Shown: in pieces, positions 42,888-50,377 of the stretch
Numbering within the stretch: the stretch's first letter is position 1
How the letters are laid out: the number at the start of each line of letters is the position of its first letter
Assembly (NCBI RefSeq): GCF_044628455.1
Contig: NZ_JBIYZW010000001.1
Location: 1,364,001 to 1,428,000, forward strand
DNA: 64,000 bases
Direction: 5' to 3'
Origin: Solirubrum sp044628455
GTDB taxonomy: Bacteria > Bacteroidota > Bacteroidia > Cytophagales > Hymenobacteraceae
Notes under the pieces: generated by a model
Told to the model about the DNA's origin: nothing
Seen by the model: only the letters and a program-made list of their open reading frames with translations
The model's database searches: none
Program-made: the position numbers and the translations under genes

Positions 42888-43628
42888 TTAAATCACCTTC
42901 GCTTCGTTGCGCAGCAGCTTGATCAGGTCGCCGGCCGACTCGGCCGGGATGAGCTTCACGCCCTGCTTTTTGGGCGGCAGCTGGTAGGCGGCCACTTCGG
43001 TAGCGGCGCCTTCGCCCACGGCTTCCACCACTTTCAGCGGCTTGGTGCGGGCCGTCATGATGCCGCGCATGTTCGGGATGCGGGGTTCGCACATGGGCTG
43101 CTGGCACGAGGCCACGAACGGGGCATTCACTTCCACGATTTCCTTGCCGCCCTCGATTTCGCGCTCCAGCGTAGCGGTGGTGCCGCTCATGTCCAGCTTC
43201 ATGGCCGGAGCCACCGTCGGAATGCCGAGCAGTTCACCCACCATGCCGTGCACCTGGAAACCGTTGTAGTCGATGCTTTCCTTGCCCATCAGGATGACGT
43301 CGTAGCCGCCTTCCTTGGCGTAGTGGGCAATCTGCTGGGCCACGAAGTAGGCATCTTTCGGGGCGGCATTGACGCGGATGGCGTCGTCGGCGCCGATGGC
43401 CAGGGCCTTGCGGATGTTGGGCTCGGTGTCGGCCTCGCCCACGTTCAGCACCGTCACGGTGCCGCTGCCTTGGGCTTCCTTCAGCTCGATGGCGCGGGTC
43501 AGCGCGTACTCATCCCAGGGGTTGATGACAAACTGCACACCCGCCTTGTTAAACTCCTTGTTATCGGGCGTGAAGGTGATTTTGGTGGTCGTGTCGGGCA
43601 CGTTGCTGATGCAGACCAGAAACTTCAT
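42888..43628 (-). CDS. etfB: Electron transfer flavoprotein subunit beta
   Basis: A 246-residue AMP-binding ETF subunit: MKFLVCISNVPDTTTKITF, VINPWDEYALTRAIELKEAQ, ALAIGADDAIRVN, LMGKESIDYNGFQVHGMVGE, VASCQQPMCEPRIPNMRGIM (the recognition/signature loop) and AKPLKV-like KPLKVVEAVG. It is complete and first in the etfB-etfA pair. Confidence 0.96.
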   Translation of the reverse strand: MKFLVCISNVPDTTTKITFTPDNKEFNKAGVQFVINPWDEYALTRAIELKEAQGSGTVTVLNVGEADTEPNIRKALAIGADDAIRVNAAPKDAYFVAQQIAHYAKEGGYDVILMGKESIDYNGFQVHGMVGELLGIPTVAPAMKLDMSGTTATLEREIEGGKEIVEVNAPFVASCQQPMCEPRIPNMRGIMTARTKPLKVVEAVGEGAATEVAAYQLPPKKQGVKLIPAESAGDLIKLLRNEAKVI

Positions 43629-43704
43629 CCGTTAGTCGTATGGGTCAGAAGATGCGGGCCGAAGGCCCTAATTTCGGGCCGAAGATACTGGAAAACTACC
43701 GCCG

Positions 43705-44046
43705 ATGGAAACCACGCCCAGCCGCCTCGAGCAACTGCTTGCCTTTTACCGCGAAGACCCCGCCGACCCGTTCACGGTGTACGCCATTGCCACCGAGTAC
43801 CGCTCGGCCGGCCAGCCCACGCAGGCCTGGCCCTACTACCAGGAGCTGCTGGAACAACACCCCGGTTACGTGGGCACCTACTACCACGCCGGTAAGCTGC
43901 AGGCCGAGCAGGGCGACGCCGCCCAGGCCGAGCAGATTCTGCGCAAAGGACTGCAGGTGGCCCGCCAGGCCGGCCAGCTGCACGCGGCCTCGGAGCTACA
44001 GCAGGCGCTCAACCAAGTGCTGGGCCTCGACTACGAGGATGACTAG
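43705..44046 (+). CDS. Small TPR-repeat protein
   Basis: A 113-residue helical protein: LEQLLAFYREDPADPFTVYA, IATEYRSAGQPTQAWPYYQE, LLEQHPGYVGTYYHAGKLQA, EQGDAAQAEQILRKGLQVAR. This is about two and a half tetratricopeptide repeats with the usual W/G/Y/A/P positions. It is probably a protein-binding adaptor in the cytosol; no signal peptide. It is divergent from etfB, 76 bases away, and convergent with the cobalamin-binding gene. Confidence 0.85.
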   Translation: METTPSRLEQLLAFYREDPADPFTVYAIATEYRSAGQPTQAWPYYQELLEQHPGYVGTYYHAGKLQAEQGDAAQAEQILRKGLQVARQAGQLHAASELQQALNQVLGLDYEDD

Positions 44047-44069
44047 CCGGCAACGGGGCCGCCGCCTGG

Positions 44070-45140
44070 CTACGCGGGCCGTTTAAAAAGCTGGTCTACC
44101 ACCTCAACGGCCGTAGCCGCATCGGGCGCCCACACGTCGGCGCCCACGTGCCGCCACAGGGCGGGGTCCTGGTTGAAGGGCTGCCCGCCCACCAGGATTT
44201 TGGCGTGGCGCACGGCCGGGGTGCCGCGGTAGGTGCTGATCAGCTCCCGAATCAGCGGCACGTGGTGGGGCAACGAGGCTCCGAGCACGAGCAGGTCGGC
44301 ATTGCGGATTTCGATGGTGCGCAGAATGCTGCCGGTGGGCGTGCTGGCGCCCAGGTAGTAGGCGTCCCAGCCCGCGTGCTCCAGAAAATCGGTTACCATG
44401 CGCAGCCCCACCGCGTGCAGGTCGCCAGCCAGGTTGCTGGCTACCAGGCGCAGGCCGTTGCGGGGCGTGCTCACCAGGTAAGGGTTCAGCAGCGACATGG
44501 TCAGCTCGGTGGTGGCGGTGCAAAAATGCTCTTCGGCCACGCTCAGCGCGCCGCTGTGCCAGCGGATGCCCACTTCCCGCTGCACCGGCTGCAGCACCTG
44601 CAGATACAGGTCGCGCACGTCGGTTCCCTGCTGGGCCGCGGTCAGCAGCAGGTTGTAAGCCCCGGCCCGGTCGGCAGCCAGCAGGCGCTCCAAGTAACCA
44701 TCGACCAAATGCTGCAGAGGGTTACTGGAAGCCAAGGCCGGGCTGGCCGCTTCGGCATTCCAGCCCGCCAAGGGCTCGGCTAATTGATTGAAGCCGCTGC
44801 TCAGCACGCTCGCGGCCAGCACATACTCGGCCACGGGCAGGCGCAGCAGCAGGGCCTGCCGCAGGGCCGACAACTGGCCGGTAAGCTCCTGGTCGCGCTC
44901 CGGGCTGGGGCGGTCCTGGCGGGCGTGCAGCAGGTGGGTTTCAAACAGGGCCGGGCTGTTCATGAGCACGGCATCGGCCAGGGGCAGCAGGTGCTCCCGC
45001 AGTTCGCGGCGCAAATCGGCGGGGTTGGCTACTGCTCCAACCTGCTGGGCATAATACGCGGCAGCGTTTTGCGCCAGCTCGTTGGCTTCCTGGTAAAACA
45101 GCTGGGCAATGTGTTCCCGGTTGGCGGCAGTATGAGGCAT
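44070..45140 (-). CDS. Cobalamin-binding protein with CarH/LitR light-sensor signature, no HTH
   Basis: A 356-residue protein. The N-terminal about 130 residues are helical and unlike a MerR DNA-binding domain. Residues about 145-225 form the helical cap of B12-binding proteins and contain Trp194-x9-Glu204-His205 (W in GIRWHSGALSVAEEHF), the Wx9EH signature of adenosylcobalamin photoreceptors CarH/LitR. The Rossmann B12 domain has DLHAVG (Asp240, His242, Gly245; DxHxxG motif), SILRT and VGGQPF (Gly318-319). His242 would be the lower axial ligand. The protein is therefore likely a light- or B12-responsive regulator that acts through a partner. It is followed upstream by a long non-coding region. 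Confidence 0.88.
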   Translation of the reverse strand: MPHTAANREHIAQLFYQEANELAQNAAAYYAQQVGAVANPADLRRELREHLLPLADAVLMNSPALFETHLLHARQDRPSPERDQELTGQLSALRQALLLRLPVAEYVLAASVLSSGFNQLAEPLAGWNAEAASPALASSNPLQHLVDGYLERLLAADRAGAYNLLLTAAQQGTDVRDLYLQVLQPVQREVGIRWHSGALSVAEEHFCTATTELTMSLLNPYLVSTPRNGLRLVASNLAGDLHAVGLRMVTDFLEHAGWDAYYLGASTPTGSILRTIEIRNADLLVLGASLPHHVPLIRELISTYRGTPAVRHAKILVGGQPFNQDPALWRHVGADVWAPDAATAVEVVDQLFKRPA

Positions 45141-45668
45141 AGGCAGTCCTGGCGCAGCCCCACTACAACCCACCTGACTATCAGGATTATACCCGACCTG
45201 GATTCTTACCAAGGCGAGGGTTGCGGCAGCCTAACCATTATCATTAAGGTGAGTCAAATTACAACGCCCAGCCAAAAATGAAGTTCCTGTTGGCAAATCC
45301 ATCCCGGGCAAATACCATCCCCGGAATCAGGGGCGCGCTTTCAGACCTTGACTGTTAGTGCCTTGCCACTGCCCAGCTCAGCCGCCATAATTTCATCCGC
45401 GGTGGGCTTCGGTCTTACGGCTTCGTTGTTGCTTCAAACACCCGCTTTGGATGTTTCTTGCCGGCTTATGCTACCCCGGGCCCGAAACGCACTCCTACCT
45501 GGAACATATAATACTGATTAACACCTGTATGCAGCTTAGCCAAATCCATTTAATCAACTGATTGATCAAAAGTGAGACAAGAGGGCAACCTTAGTCCACC
45601 GCCTGGCGTATAAAAGGACTTTTGCCAGTTTATTTGAACTATCCAGGAGCGGTGGGTGTCAACTGGCC
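45141..45668. other. Long AT-richer intergenic region with possible operator
   Basis: About 530 bases without a credible ORF, clearly less GC-rich than the flanks. It separates the divergently oriented cobalamin-binding gene and an outer-membrane protein gene. Short dyads are visible, e.g. AATCA-AC-TGATT at 45552-45563 followed by TTGATCAA. AT-rich stretches near 45490-45530 (GGAACATATAATACTGATTA) and 45600-45640 (GTATAAAAGGAC) look promoter-like. A regulatory region is the best guess; no RNA gene was recognised. Confidence 0.4.
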
Positions 45669-46478
45669 ATGCGCAAAACCTCCCTGTTGACCGCTGCCCT
45701 GCTGCTGGGCGCCGCGGGCCGCACCCTGGCCCAGACCACCGACCCCACCCAGAACGAGGATGCGCCGTTTGTGCGCAACATCCGGCCCGACCGCCCGGGG
45801 CAAACCGTTACCACCAGCATGCTGCGGCCCGGGCAGTTTCAGCTCGAAGCGGGTACGCTGCACCGCACGCCCGGTACTGGGGCGGCTTCCACCCTTTCCA
45901 CGGGCTTGCTGCGCATTGGCTTCTGGAACCACATGGAGCTGCGCCTCACCCAGGGCCTGCTGCATGCCCAACCCCGCCGCGTGGGCGACGGTGCTCCCAC
46001 TCTGGGCTCGGGTTTGGCTCCCCTGACCGTGGGCGCCAAGTGGCTGGCGTCGACCAACCAGGATGCCCGCTCGCAGGTGGTGTTTCTGACTGAGCTGACC
46101 CTGCCCAATACGGGCGACCGGACGCTGAACATCGGCAAGCCGGTGGCGGCGGCCCGGGCACTGATTTCGCAGCAGATCGGGCGCCGCTACGGCCTGGAGG
46201 GCAACCTGGGTTTCAGCCAGAGCGGGTTTAAGGCCGCCGCCACCAAGCAGGGGCAGTTTCTGTACACGCTGGCCCTGAACGGGCCGCTGGGCGGCAAGTT
46301 CGGCTTCTTTGCCGAAGGCTACGGCATGGGCCGCAGCAGTTTCGCGCACGGGGCCACGCTGGGCCTCAACTGGCGCCCCTTCCCCGGCGTACGCCTCGAC
46401 CTGACGACCGGGCGCAGCCTGAGCGGGGCGGCCCTGAGCACCATTGGCGGTGGCCTGAGTTTGCGCCTGCCACGCTAG
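45669..46478 (+). CDS. Outer-membrane beta-barrel protein of the 'transporter' (MetA-pathway phenol-degradation/DUF3187-like) type
   Basis: A 269-residue protein with signal peptide MRKTSLLTAALLLGAAGRTLAQ. The mature sequence begins IRPDRPGQTVTTSMLRPGQF, a pattern common at the start of this Bacteroidota outer-membrane family. Alternating strands follow (QLEAGTLHRTP, LLRIGFWNHMELRLTQGLL, PLTVGAKWLAS, VVFLTELTLPN, GLNWRPFPGVRLDLTTGRSL) and it ends SLRLPR. It is probably a 12-strand barrel. No substrate can be named. Confidence 0.78.
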   Translation: MRKTSLLTAALLLGAAGRTLAQTTDPTQNEDAPFVRNIRPDRPGQTVTTSMLRPGQFQLEAGTLHRTPGTGAASTLSTGLLRIGFWNHMELRLTQGLLHAQPRRVGDGAPTLGSGLAPLTVGAKWLASTNQDARSQVVFLTELTLPNTGDRTLNIGKPVAAARALISQQIGRRYGLEGNLGFSQSGFKAAATKQGQFLYTLALNGPLGGKFGFFAEGYGMGRSSFAHGATLGLNWRPFPGVRLDLTTGRSLSGAALSTIGGGLSLRLPR

Positions 46479-46582
46479 CGGGTGCGGCCGTCAGAGGCCG
46501 CTCACATGTTCGTGTGATTGACGGCGGGACACAACCAACTTAGTTTTGTCCCACTCATTCGCCGCATCCTGCCAGCCCCTGC

Positions 46583-46960
46583 ATGTCCAAATCTACCTTC
46601 TTCCGCTTCCTGATTTTACTGGTTCTTTTGCTGATCGGACACTTTGCTACCAAAGCCCAGTCGGTAACTCCGCCCGCCGTGGCTCGTACCGTTACGGGCT
46701 TCGGCGACCCGGAGCCGATGGACCCGCGCTATGCCCCGGCCTCGGAGGTGGCCCAGCTCCGCGAGCAGTTGCAGGCCCTGACGCAGGCCTATTCCCAACT
46801 GGTGGAGCAATACAACGAGCAGTACAACCAACTGCAGGAGCTGCAGCAGACCGTGCGCCCCGAGCCCAGCAAAACCCACCGCGGCCGCGGCTTTTCCGGT
46901 CGGCCCCGGGCCTGGCAGCCTACTCCCATTGCCACCCCGGCGTCGGCGCGCAGTCTGTAA
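46583..46960 (+). CDS. Small exported protein with coiled coil
   Basis: A 125-residue protein: signal peptide MSKSTFFRFLILLVLLLIGH...KAQ (to about residue 26), then a Gln/Leu-rich coiled coil (VAQLREQLQALTQAYSQLVE, QYNEQYNQLQELQQT) and a basic Pro/Arg/Gly-rich tail. It probably forms oligomers in the periplasm. A terminator hairpin follows at 47001. Family unknown. Confidence 0.68.
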   Translation: MSKSTFFRFLILLVLLLIGHFATKAQSVTPPAVARTVTGFGDPEPMDPRYAPASEVAQLREQLQALTQAYSQLVEQYNEQYNQLQELQQTVRPEPSKTHRGRGFSGRPRAWQPTPIATPASARSL

Positions 46961-47000
46961 GCCTCTTAGGATTTCCCGCCGTCCCATGGGGCGGCGTCCG

Positions 47001-47041
47001 ACAACCGCCCCTGGCCATAGCCAGCGGGCGGTTGTATTTTT
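47001..47041 (+). terminator. Intrinsic terminator
   Basis: ACAACCGCCC (47001-47010) pairs with GGGCGGTTGT (47025-47034), followed by ATTTTTA. It ends the preceding small gene. Confidence 0.75.
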
Positions 47042-47087
47042 ACCGGCATCTGCCGGGAAACGGGTTTCGGCAGCTTTCCCCCCTGCT

Positions 47088-47549
47088 ATGCTCCACCGCT
47101 CTGTTTTTCCGGCTTTGCTGCTGCTGGTCGGCGCCGCCTGCCAGCGGCCCCAGCCCGTAGCTACCGCACCAGCCGCCAGTGAGCAAACGCGGCCGCCCGC
47201 TCCGCTGCGCAATACCCGCTGGGTGCTCAATACCCTGAACGGTCAGCCGGTAATCGTGCCCGAAAATGGTGCCGAGCCGTACCTGCTGCTGCGGCTGGAC
47301 GAGCCCCGGGCCGAAGGACAGGCCGCCTGTAACCGCTTTTTTGGGCAATTTGAATTACCAGCCGAGGGCCACTTGCGCCTGGGCGGGCTGGGTGCTACCC
47401 GACGCGCCTGCCCGCAGCTAGCCCAGGAAACCGCTTTCCTGGCCGCCCTGGGCCAGGTCACGCGCTACCGCATCGTGGCCGATACGCTCTGGCTGAGCCC
47501 CGATAGCGGAACGCCGCTGCTGCGCCTGCACGCGGTGTACCTGCGTTAA
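47088..47549 (+). CDS. META domain (HslJ-like) lipoprotein
   Basis: A 153-residue lipoprotein. Signal peptide with lipobox LLVGAAC (Cys18). The META domain begins LRNTRWVLNTLNGQPVIVPE, continues LLLRLDEPRAEGQAACNRFF, GQFELPAEGHLRLGGLGATR with RACPQLAQETAFLAALGQVT, and ends RYRIVADTLWLSP. The W-L-NG-P, GxxxCNxxxGxYxxxGxxLxxxxxxxTxxxC and E-FL-AL pattern is that of META/HslJ proteins. The role in cells is unclear; HslJ links to stress and novobiocin resistance. Confidence 0.85.
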   Translation: MLHRSVFPALLLLVGAACQRPQPVATAPAASEQTRPPAPLRNTRWVLNTLNGQPVIVPENGAEPYLLLRLDEPRAEGQAACNRFFGQFELPAEGHLRLGGLGATRRACPQLAQETAFLAALGQVTRYRIVADTLWLSPDSGTPLLRLHAVYLR

Positions 47550-47553
47550 GCAA

Positions 47554-47595
47554 CTGCGCCCGGCCGCTACCCCGAGAGGTAACCGCCGGGCGCAG
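47554..47595. terminator. Strong hairpin between convergent genes
   Basis: CTGCGCCCGGC (47554-47564) pairs perfectly with GCCGGGCGCAG (47585-47595), with an inner TACC/GGTA pairing. It lacks a T-run, so it may be a terminator with factor help or an RNA-stability element. Confidence 0.5.
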
Positions 47596-47613
47596 GCCGA
47601 AAATCAGAGCTGG

Positions 47614-48375
47614 TTACTTGGCGTCGACGGCCTGCAGCAAAGCCACCAATTCGGCCTCCGATTTGCCGCTGGCCTTGCTGCGTGCGGCTTCGGCTTGCAG
47701 CTTCTGGCCCAGGGCGGCGTCCACGGCCGTCAGGCCTTTCAGGTTGGGCTTTACCTCCACCAAAGTGCCATCGGGCCGGCGCAGGTAGTAGGTTTCGCGG
47801 TCGATCAACTCATCGAAGCGGCGGTCGGCAGCATACGGGCCCTGGTAGTTGGCTTTTACCAGTTTCTTGCGCGGCAGCTTAAGCAAGGCATATTGCGGGC
47901 CCTCGTGCAGCAGTTCGGCAAAGCTGGTGCGCAGCTCCGCATCAGTGGCGTCGGGGAAGGCGCGGAAACGGCGGTCGGTTCGGGTGGGCATCGCCGGCGA
48001 AGGCGAATCGTGCAGCACAAACTCGCGCACCATCCGCTGATCCAGCCATACCGAATCCTTGTTCTGCTTGATTACGAGCCGTTTGCTATAGACGTCGAAA
48101 CGAGCCGGAATATCGCTGAAAGCCCGCCCATCGCTCAGAGTGAGGTCGGCAGGGCGCCAGCCGCTCACCAGGTAGGGCGTGCCCTTCAGACCCTCGTAGC
48201 GGGTGTCGAACGTGTAGAAGGCGTTCTGCTCGTTGCCGATGTTGGCAATCAAGCCGCTGTTATTCATGTTGCGCTCGGGCGCCGGGGCCGTGGCCGACGG
48301 CGTTTTCTGGGCCAGAGCGGAGGTGCCCCCCAGGCAGGCGACCAGCAACACGGGAAGAAATCGGAGAACTTGCAT
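47614..48375 (-). CDS. Secreted protein of a triplicated family, copy A
   Basis: A 253-residue exported protein (signal peptide MQVLRFLPVLLVACLGGTSA). Conserved parts shared with copies B and C: TFDTRYEGLKGTPYLVSGW, LVIKQNKDSVWLDQRMVREF, LLHEGPQYALLKLPRKKLVK and AYYLRRPDGTLVEVKPNLK-like ends. The C-terminal GKSEAELVALLQAVDAK is a helix. The pattern looks like a beta-rich domain followed by a helical tail. No named family is recognised. Three copies in a row on the same strand argue for a dosage or diversification role. Confidence 0.8.
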   Translation of the reverse strand: MQVLRFLPVLLVACLGGTSALAQKTPSATAPAPERNMNNSGLIANIGNEQNAFYTFDTRYEGLKGTPYLVSGWRPADLTLSDGRAFSDIPARFDVYSKRLVIKQNKDSVWLDQRMVREFVLHDSPSPAMPTRTDRRFRAFPDATDAELRTSFAELLHEGPQYALLKLPRKKLVKANYQGPYAADRRFDELIDRETYYLRRPDGTLVEVKPNLKGLTAVDAALGQKLQAEAARSKASGKSEAELVALLQAVDAK

Positions 48376-48450
48376 TCGGAGAAAGTAAAGGGACCGACAA
48401 ATGTAGGCCTAAACCCAGCCATTCGAGCGGACTTAGCGCCCTGACCTGGT

Positions 48451-49218
48451 TCATCGCTTGTCCACGCCCTGCAACAAATCGACCAGCTCGGCTTCGGACT
48501 TGCCCGTAACTTTCGTGCGGATGGCCTCGGCTTTAAGCTTCTGGCCCAGCGGCTCGTCGGCGGCCGCCAGCGACCTTAGGCTGGCTTTTACTTCCACTAC
48601 CGAGCCATCAGGTCGGCGCAGAAAGTAGGTTTCGCCGTCGAGCAGCTGGTCGTAGGGGCGGTCGGCGGCGTACGGGTCTTTGTAGTTGGCTTTCAGCACC
48701 TTTTTGCGCGGCAGCTTGAGCAGGGCGTACTGCGGGCCTTCGTGCAGCAGCTCGACGAAGGAACCGCGCAGGTCGGCGTCGGGGGCATCGGCAAAGACGC
48801 GGAAGCGCCGCTCGTAGCGGGCGGGCAGCGAGGGCGAAGGAGCGTCAAACAGCAGGAACTCGCGCACGGAGGTCTTATCAACCCAAATGGAATCCTGGCC
48901 CTTGCGCACAATCAGCCGCTTGCCGTACACGTCGTAGCGTACCGGTAGCTGCTTGACGTGGCGCCCGTCGTTGGTGATCAGGTCGGCCCGGTTCCAGCCT
49001 TTCACCAGGTAGGGCGAACCTTTCAGGCCTTCGTAGCGGGTGTCGAAGCGGTAGATGGCCCCGATTTCGGCGCCGATGTGGGCAGTGATGCCCAGGTTTT
49101 CTTCCTGGCGCTGAATTTTTTCCGGTTTTGCCGATTTATCGGCCGGGGCCTGAGCCAGGGCGGCACCCGCGGCCAGCCAGGCCGTGAGTGCCCCTGCAAT
49201 GATGCGGGAAACCTGCAT
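48451..49218 (-). CDS. Secreted protein of a triplicated family, copy B
   Basis: A 255-residue exported protein (signal peptide MQVSRIIAGALTAWLAAGAA). Clearly related to copy A over its full length (YRFDTRYEGLKGSPYLVKGW, YGKRLIVRKGQDSIWVDKTS, LLHEGPQYALLKLPRKKVLK, YFLRRPDGSVVEVKASLRSL, GKSEAELVDLLQGVDKR). It is the closest relative of copy A in the window and probably a tandem duplication. Spacing to copy A is 75 bases. Confidence 0.8.
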   Translation of the reverse strand: MQVSRIIAGALTAWLAAGAALAQAPADKSAKPEKIQRQEENLGITAHIGAEIGAIYRFDTRYEGLKGSPYLVKGWNRADLITNDGRHVKQLPVRYDVYGKRLIVRKGQDSIWVDKTSVREFLLFDAPSPSLPARYERRFRVFADAPDADLRGSFVELLHEGPQYALLKLPRKKVLKANYKDPYAADRPYDQLLDGETYFLRRPDGSVVEVKASLRSLAAADEPLGQKLKAEAIRTKVTGKSEAELVDLLQGVDKR

Positions 49219-49281
49219 GATATGAGTGGATGGAAGTGAGTAGAAGCAAGTTCAGGCGCTGCGGCTCGCGGTGGCTCCAAA

Positions 49282-50046
49282 TTAAGGAGTATTGGGCTGA
49301 TTTAATACCATCACGGCATTCTTCAATTCCGCCTCGGTTCCGATGCGTAGCTTCAGCGCGCGCAGCCGGGCCGCATCGGTGGCGTTGAGCACTTCCTCCA
49401 GGCTGCGGGCACTGAGCTTGTCGATTTTCTGCACCGAGCCGTCGGCGGCCCGCAGGTAGAACTCGGAAGCATCGACGAAGCGGTTGTAGTCGATGCCGGT
49501 GCCGAAAGACTGCTTGGTTTTGGCAGGGACAAAGTGCTTGCGCGGCAGCTTGTAGAGCGCGTAGCCGGTGGCGGCGGGCGGCAGCAGCACTTCCACGAAG
49601 GTATTGTCGTTGACGGCCGGCAACCCTTCCAGCCGCTGGTACCAGCGTTCCTGCTCGCGCCCGCGCCCTTCGGCGTCCACCACGTGCTGGCGCAGCACGA
49701 AGCGGTCTACCATGTTCAAATCGAGCTGCACCGAGTCTTTGTTGGTGCGCAGGGCCAGCAGGCGCGCGCCGTAGGCATCGTACTTGAGCTGCACGTCGGC
49801 CACGCGCTGACCCGAGCGCAGCAGCAGCGAGGCGGGCAGCCAGGCGGCGGCGGTATAGGGCGTCCCCCGGGTTTCGGAGTAACGCCGGTCAAAGGTCAGG
49901 CCGGTGGTCAGGTTGCCGAGACGGTCCAGGTCGCGCAGGTTCACGGCGCCCAGCTGGTTGCTGGTCAGGTCGGCGTGCGCAGTTTTTTGCTGGGCCAGGG
50001 CCGGCAGGGCACTCAGCAGCAGCAGGGCTGTTCCCCAGGTTTTCAT
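49282..50046 (-). CDS. Secreted protein of a triplicated family, copy C (divergent)
   Basis: A 254-residue exported protein (signal peptide MKTWGTALLLLSALPALAQ). It shares the plan but less sequence with A and B (LTFDRRYSETRGTPYTAAAW, LLALRTNKDSVQLDLNMVDR, YALYKLPRKHFVPA, FYLRAADGSVQKIDKLSARS). It is first in the row and may be ancestral to the others. Its promoter region lies in 50047-50150. Confidence 0.78.
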   Translation of the reverse strand: MKTWGTALLLLSALPALAQQKTAHADLTSNQLGAVNLRDLDRLGNLTTGLTFDRRYSETRGTPYTAAAWLPASLLLRSGQRVADVQLKYDAYGARLLALRTNKDSVQLDLNMVDRFVLRQHVVDAEGRGREQERWYQRLEGLPAVNDNTFVEVLLPPAATGYALYKLPRKHFVPAKTKQSFGTGIDYNRFVDASEFYLRAADGSVQKIDKLSARSLEEVLNATDAARLRALKLRIGTEAELKNAVMVLNQPNTP

Positions 50047-50377
50047 AGCAAGTACGTTAGGTGAGGGTTGTCGGAGGCGGGTGATAAGTTGTCAGTGGGG
50101 CGTTACGCATCACCCGTAACTGCCCACAAGCAACTTTCAACTGAAATATAAGCGGCTGACGGTCTTTGACCAAGAACTTCATCCAACACAATCCGTTGCA
50201 GCCGGGTGCCGGGTTTTGTAGCGCCGTTGCAGCGCGGCCCCGGAACGCAAAAGCCAGGGCCCAGCTCCGGGCAGAATCTGCCGGGAGCCGGGCCCAAAAT
50301 GTCGGGTAATTAAGCCGCTGCGCCAACGTGACGCGGGGTTGGGGGCCCCGCGTTATCCGTGCATCCTCAGCCTAAGG
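50047..50377. other. Intergenic region between pyc and the paralogue cluster
   Basis: About 330 bases without a gene. A perfect hairpin ACGCGGGG / CCCCGCGT (50331-50353) just downstream of the pyc stop may aid termination, although no T-run follows. Nothing else of note. Confidence 0.4.

Noticed and set aside
41709..43895. Plus-strand frame of about 728 codons opposite etfA/etfB
   Set aside because: Antisense of two well-conserved genes plus a repeat; no recognisable domain.
50331..50353. Intrinsic terminator of pyc
   Set aside because: Perfect stem but no T-run on the minus strand; noted only as a hairpin.
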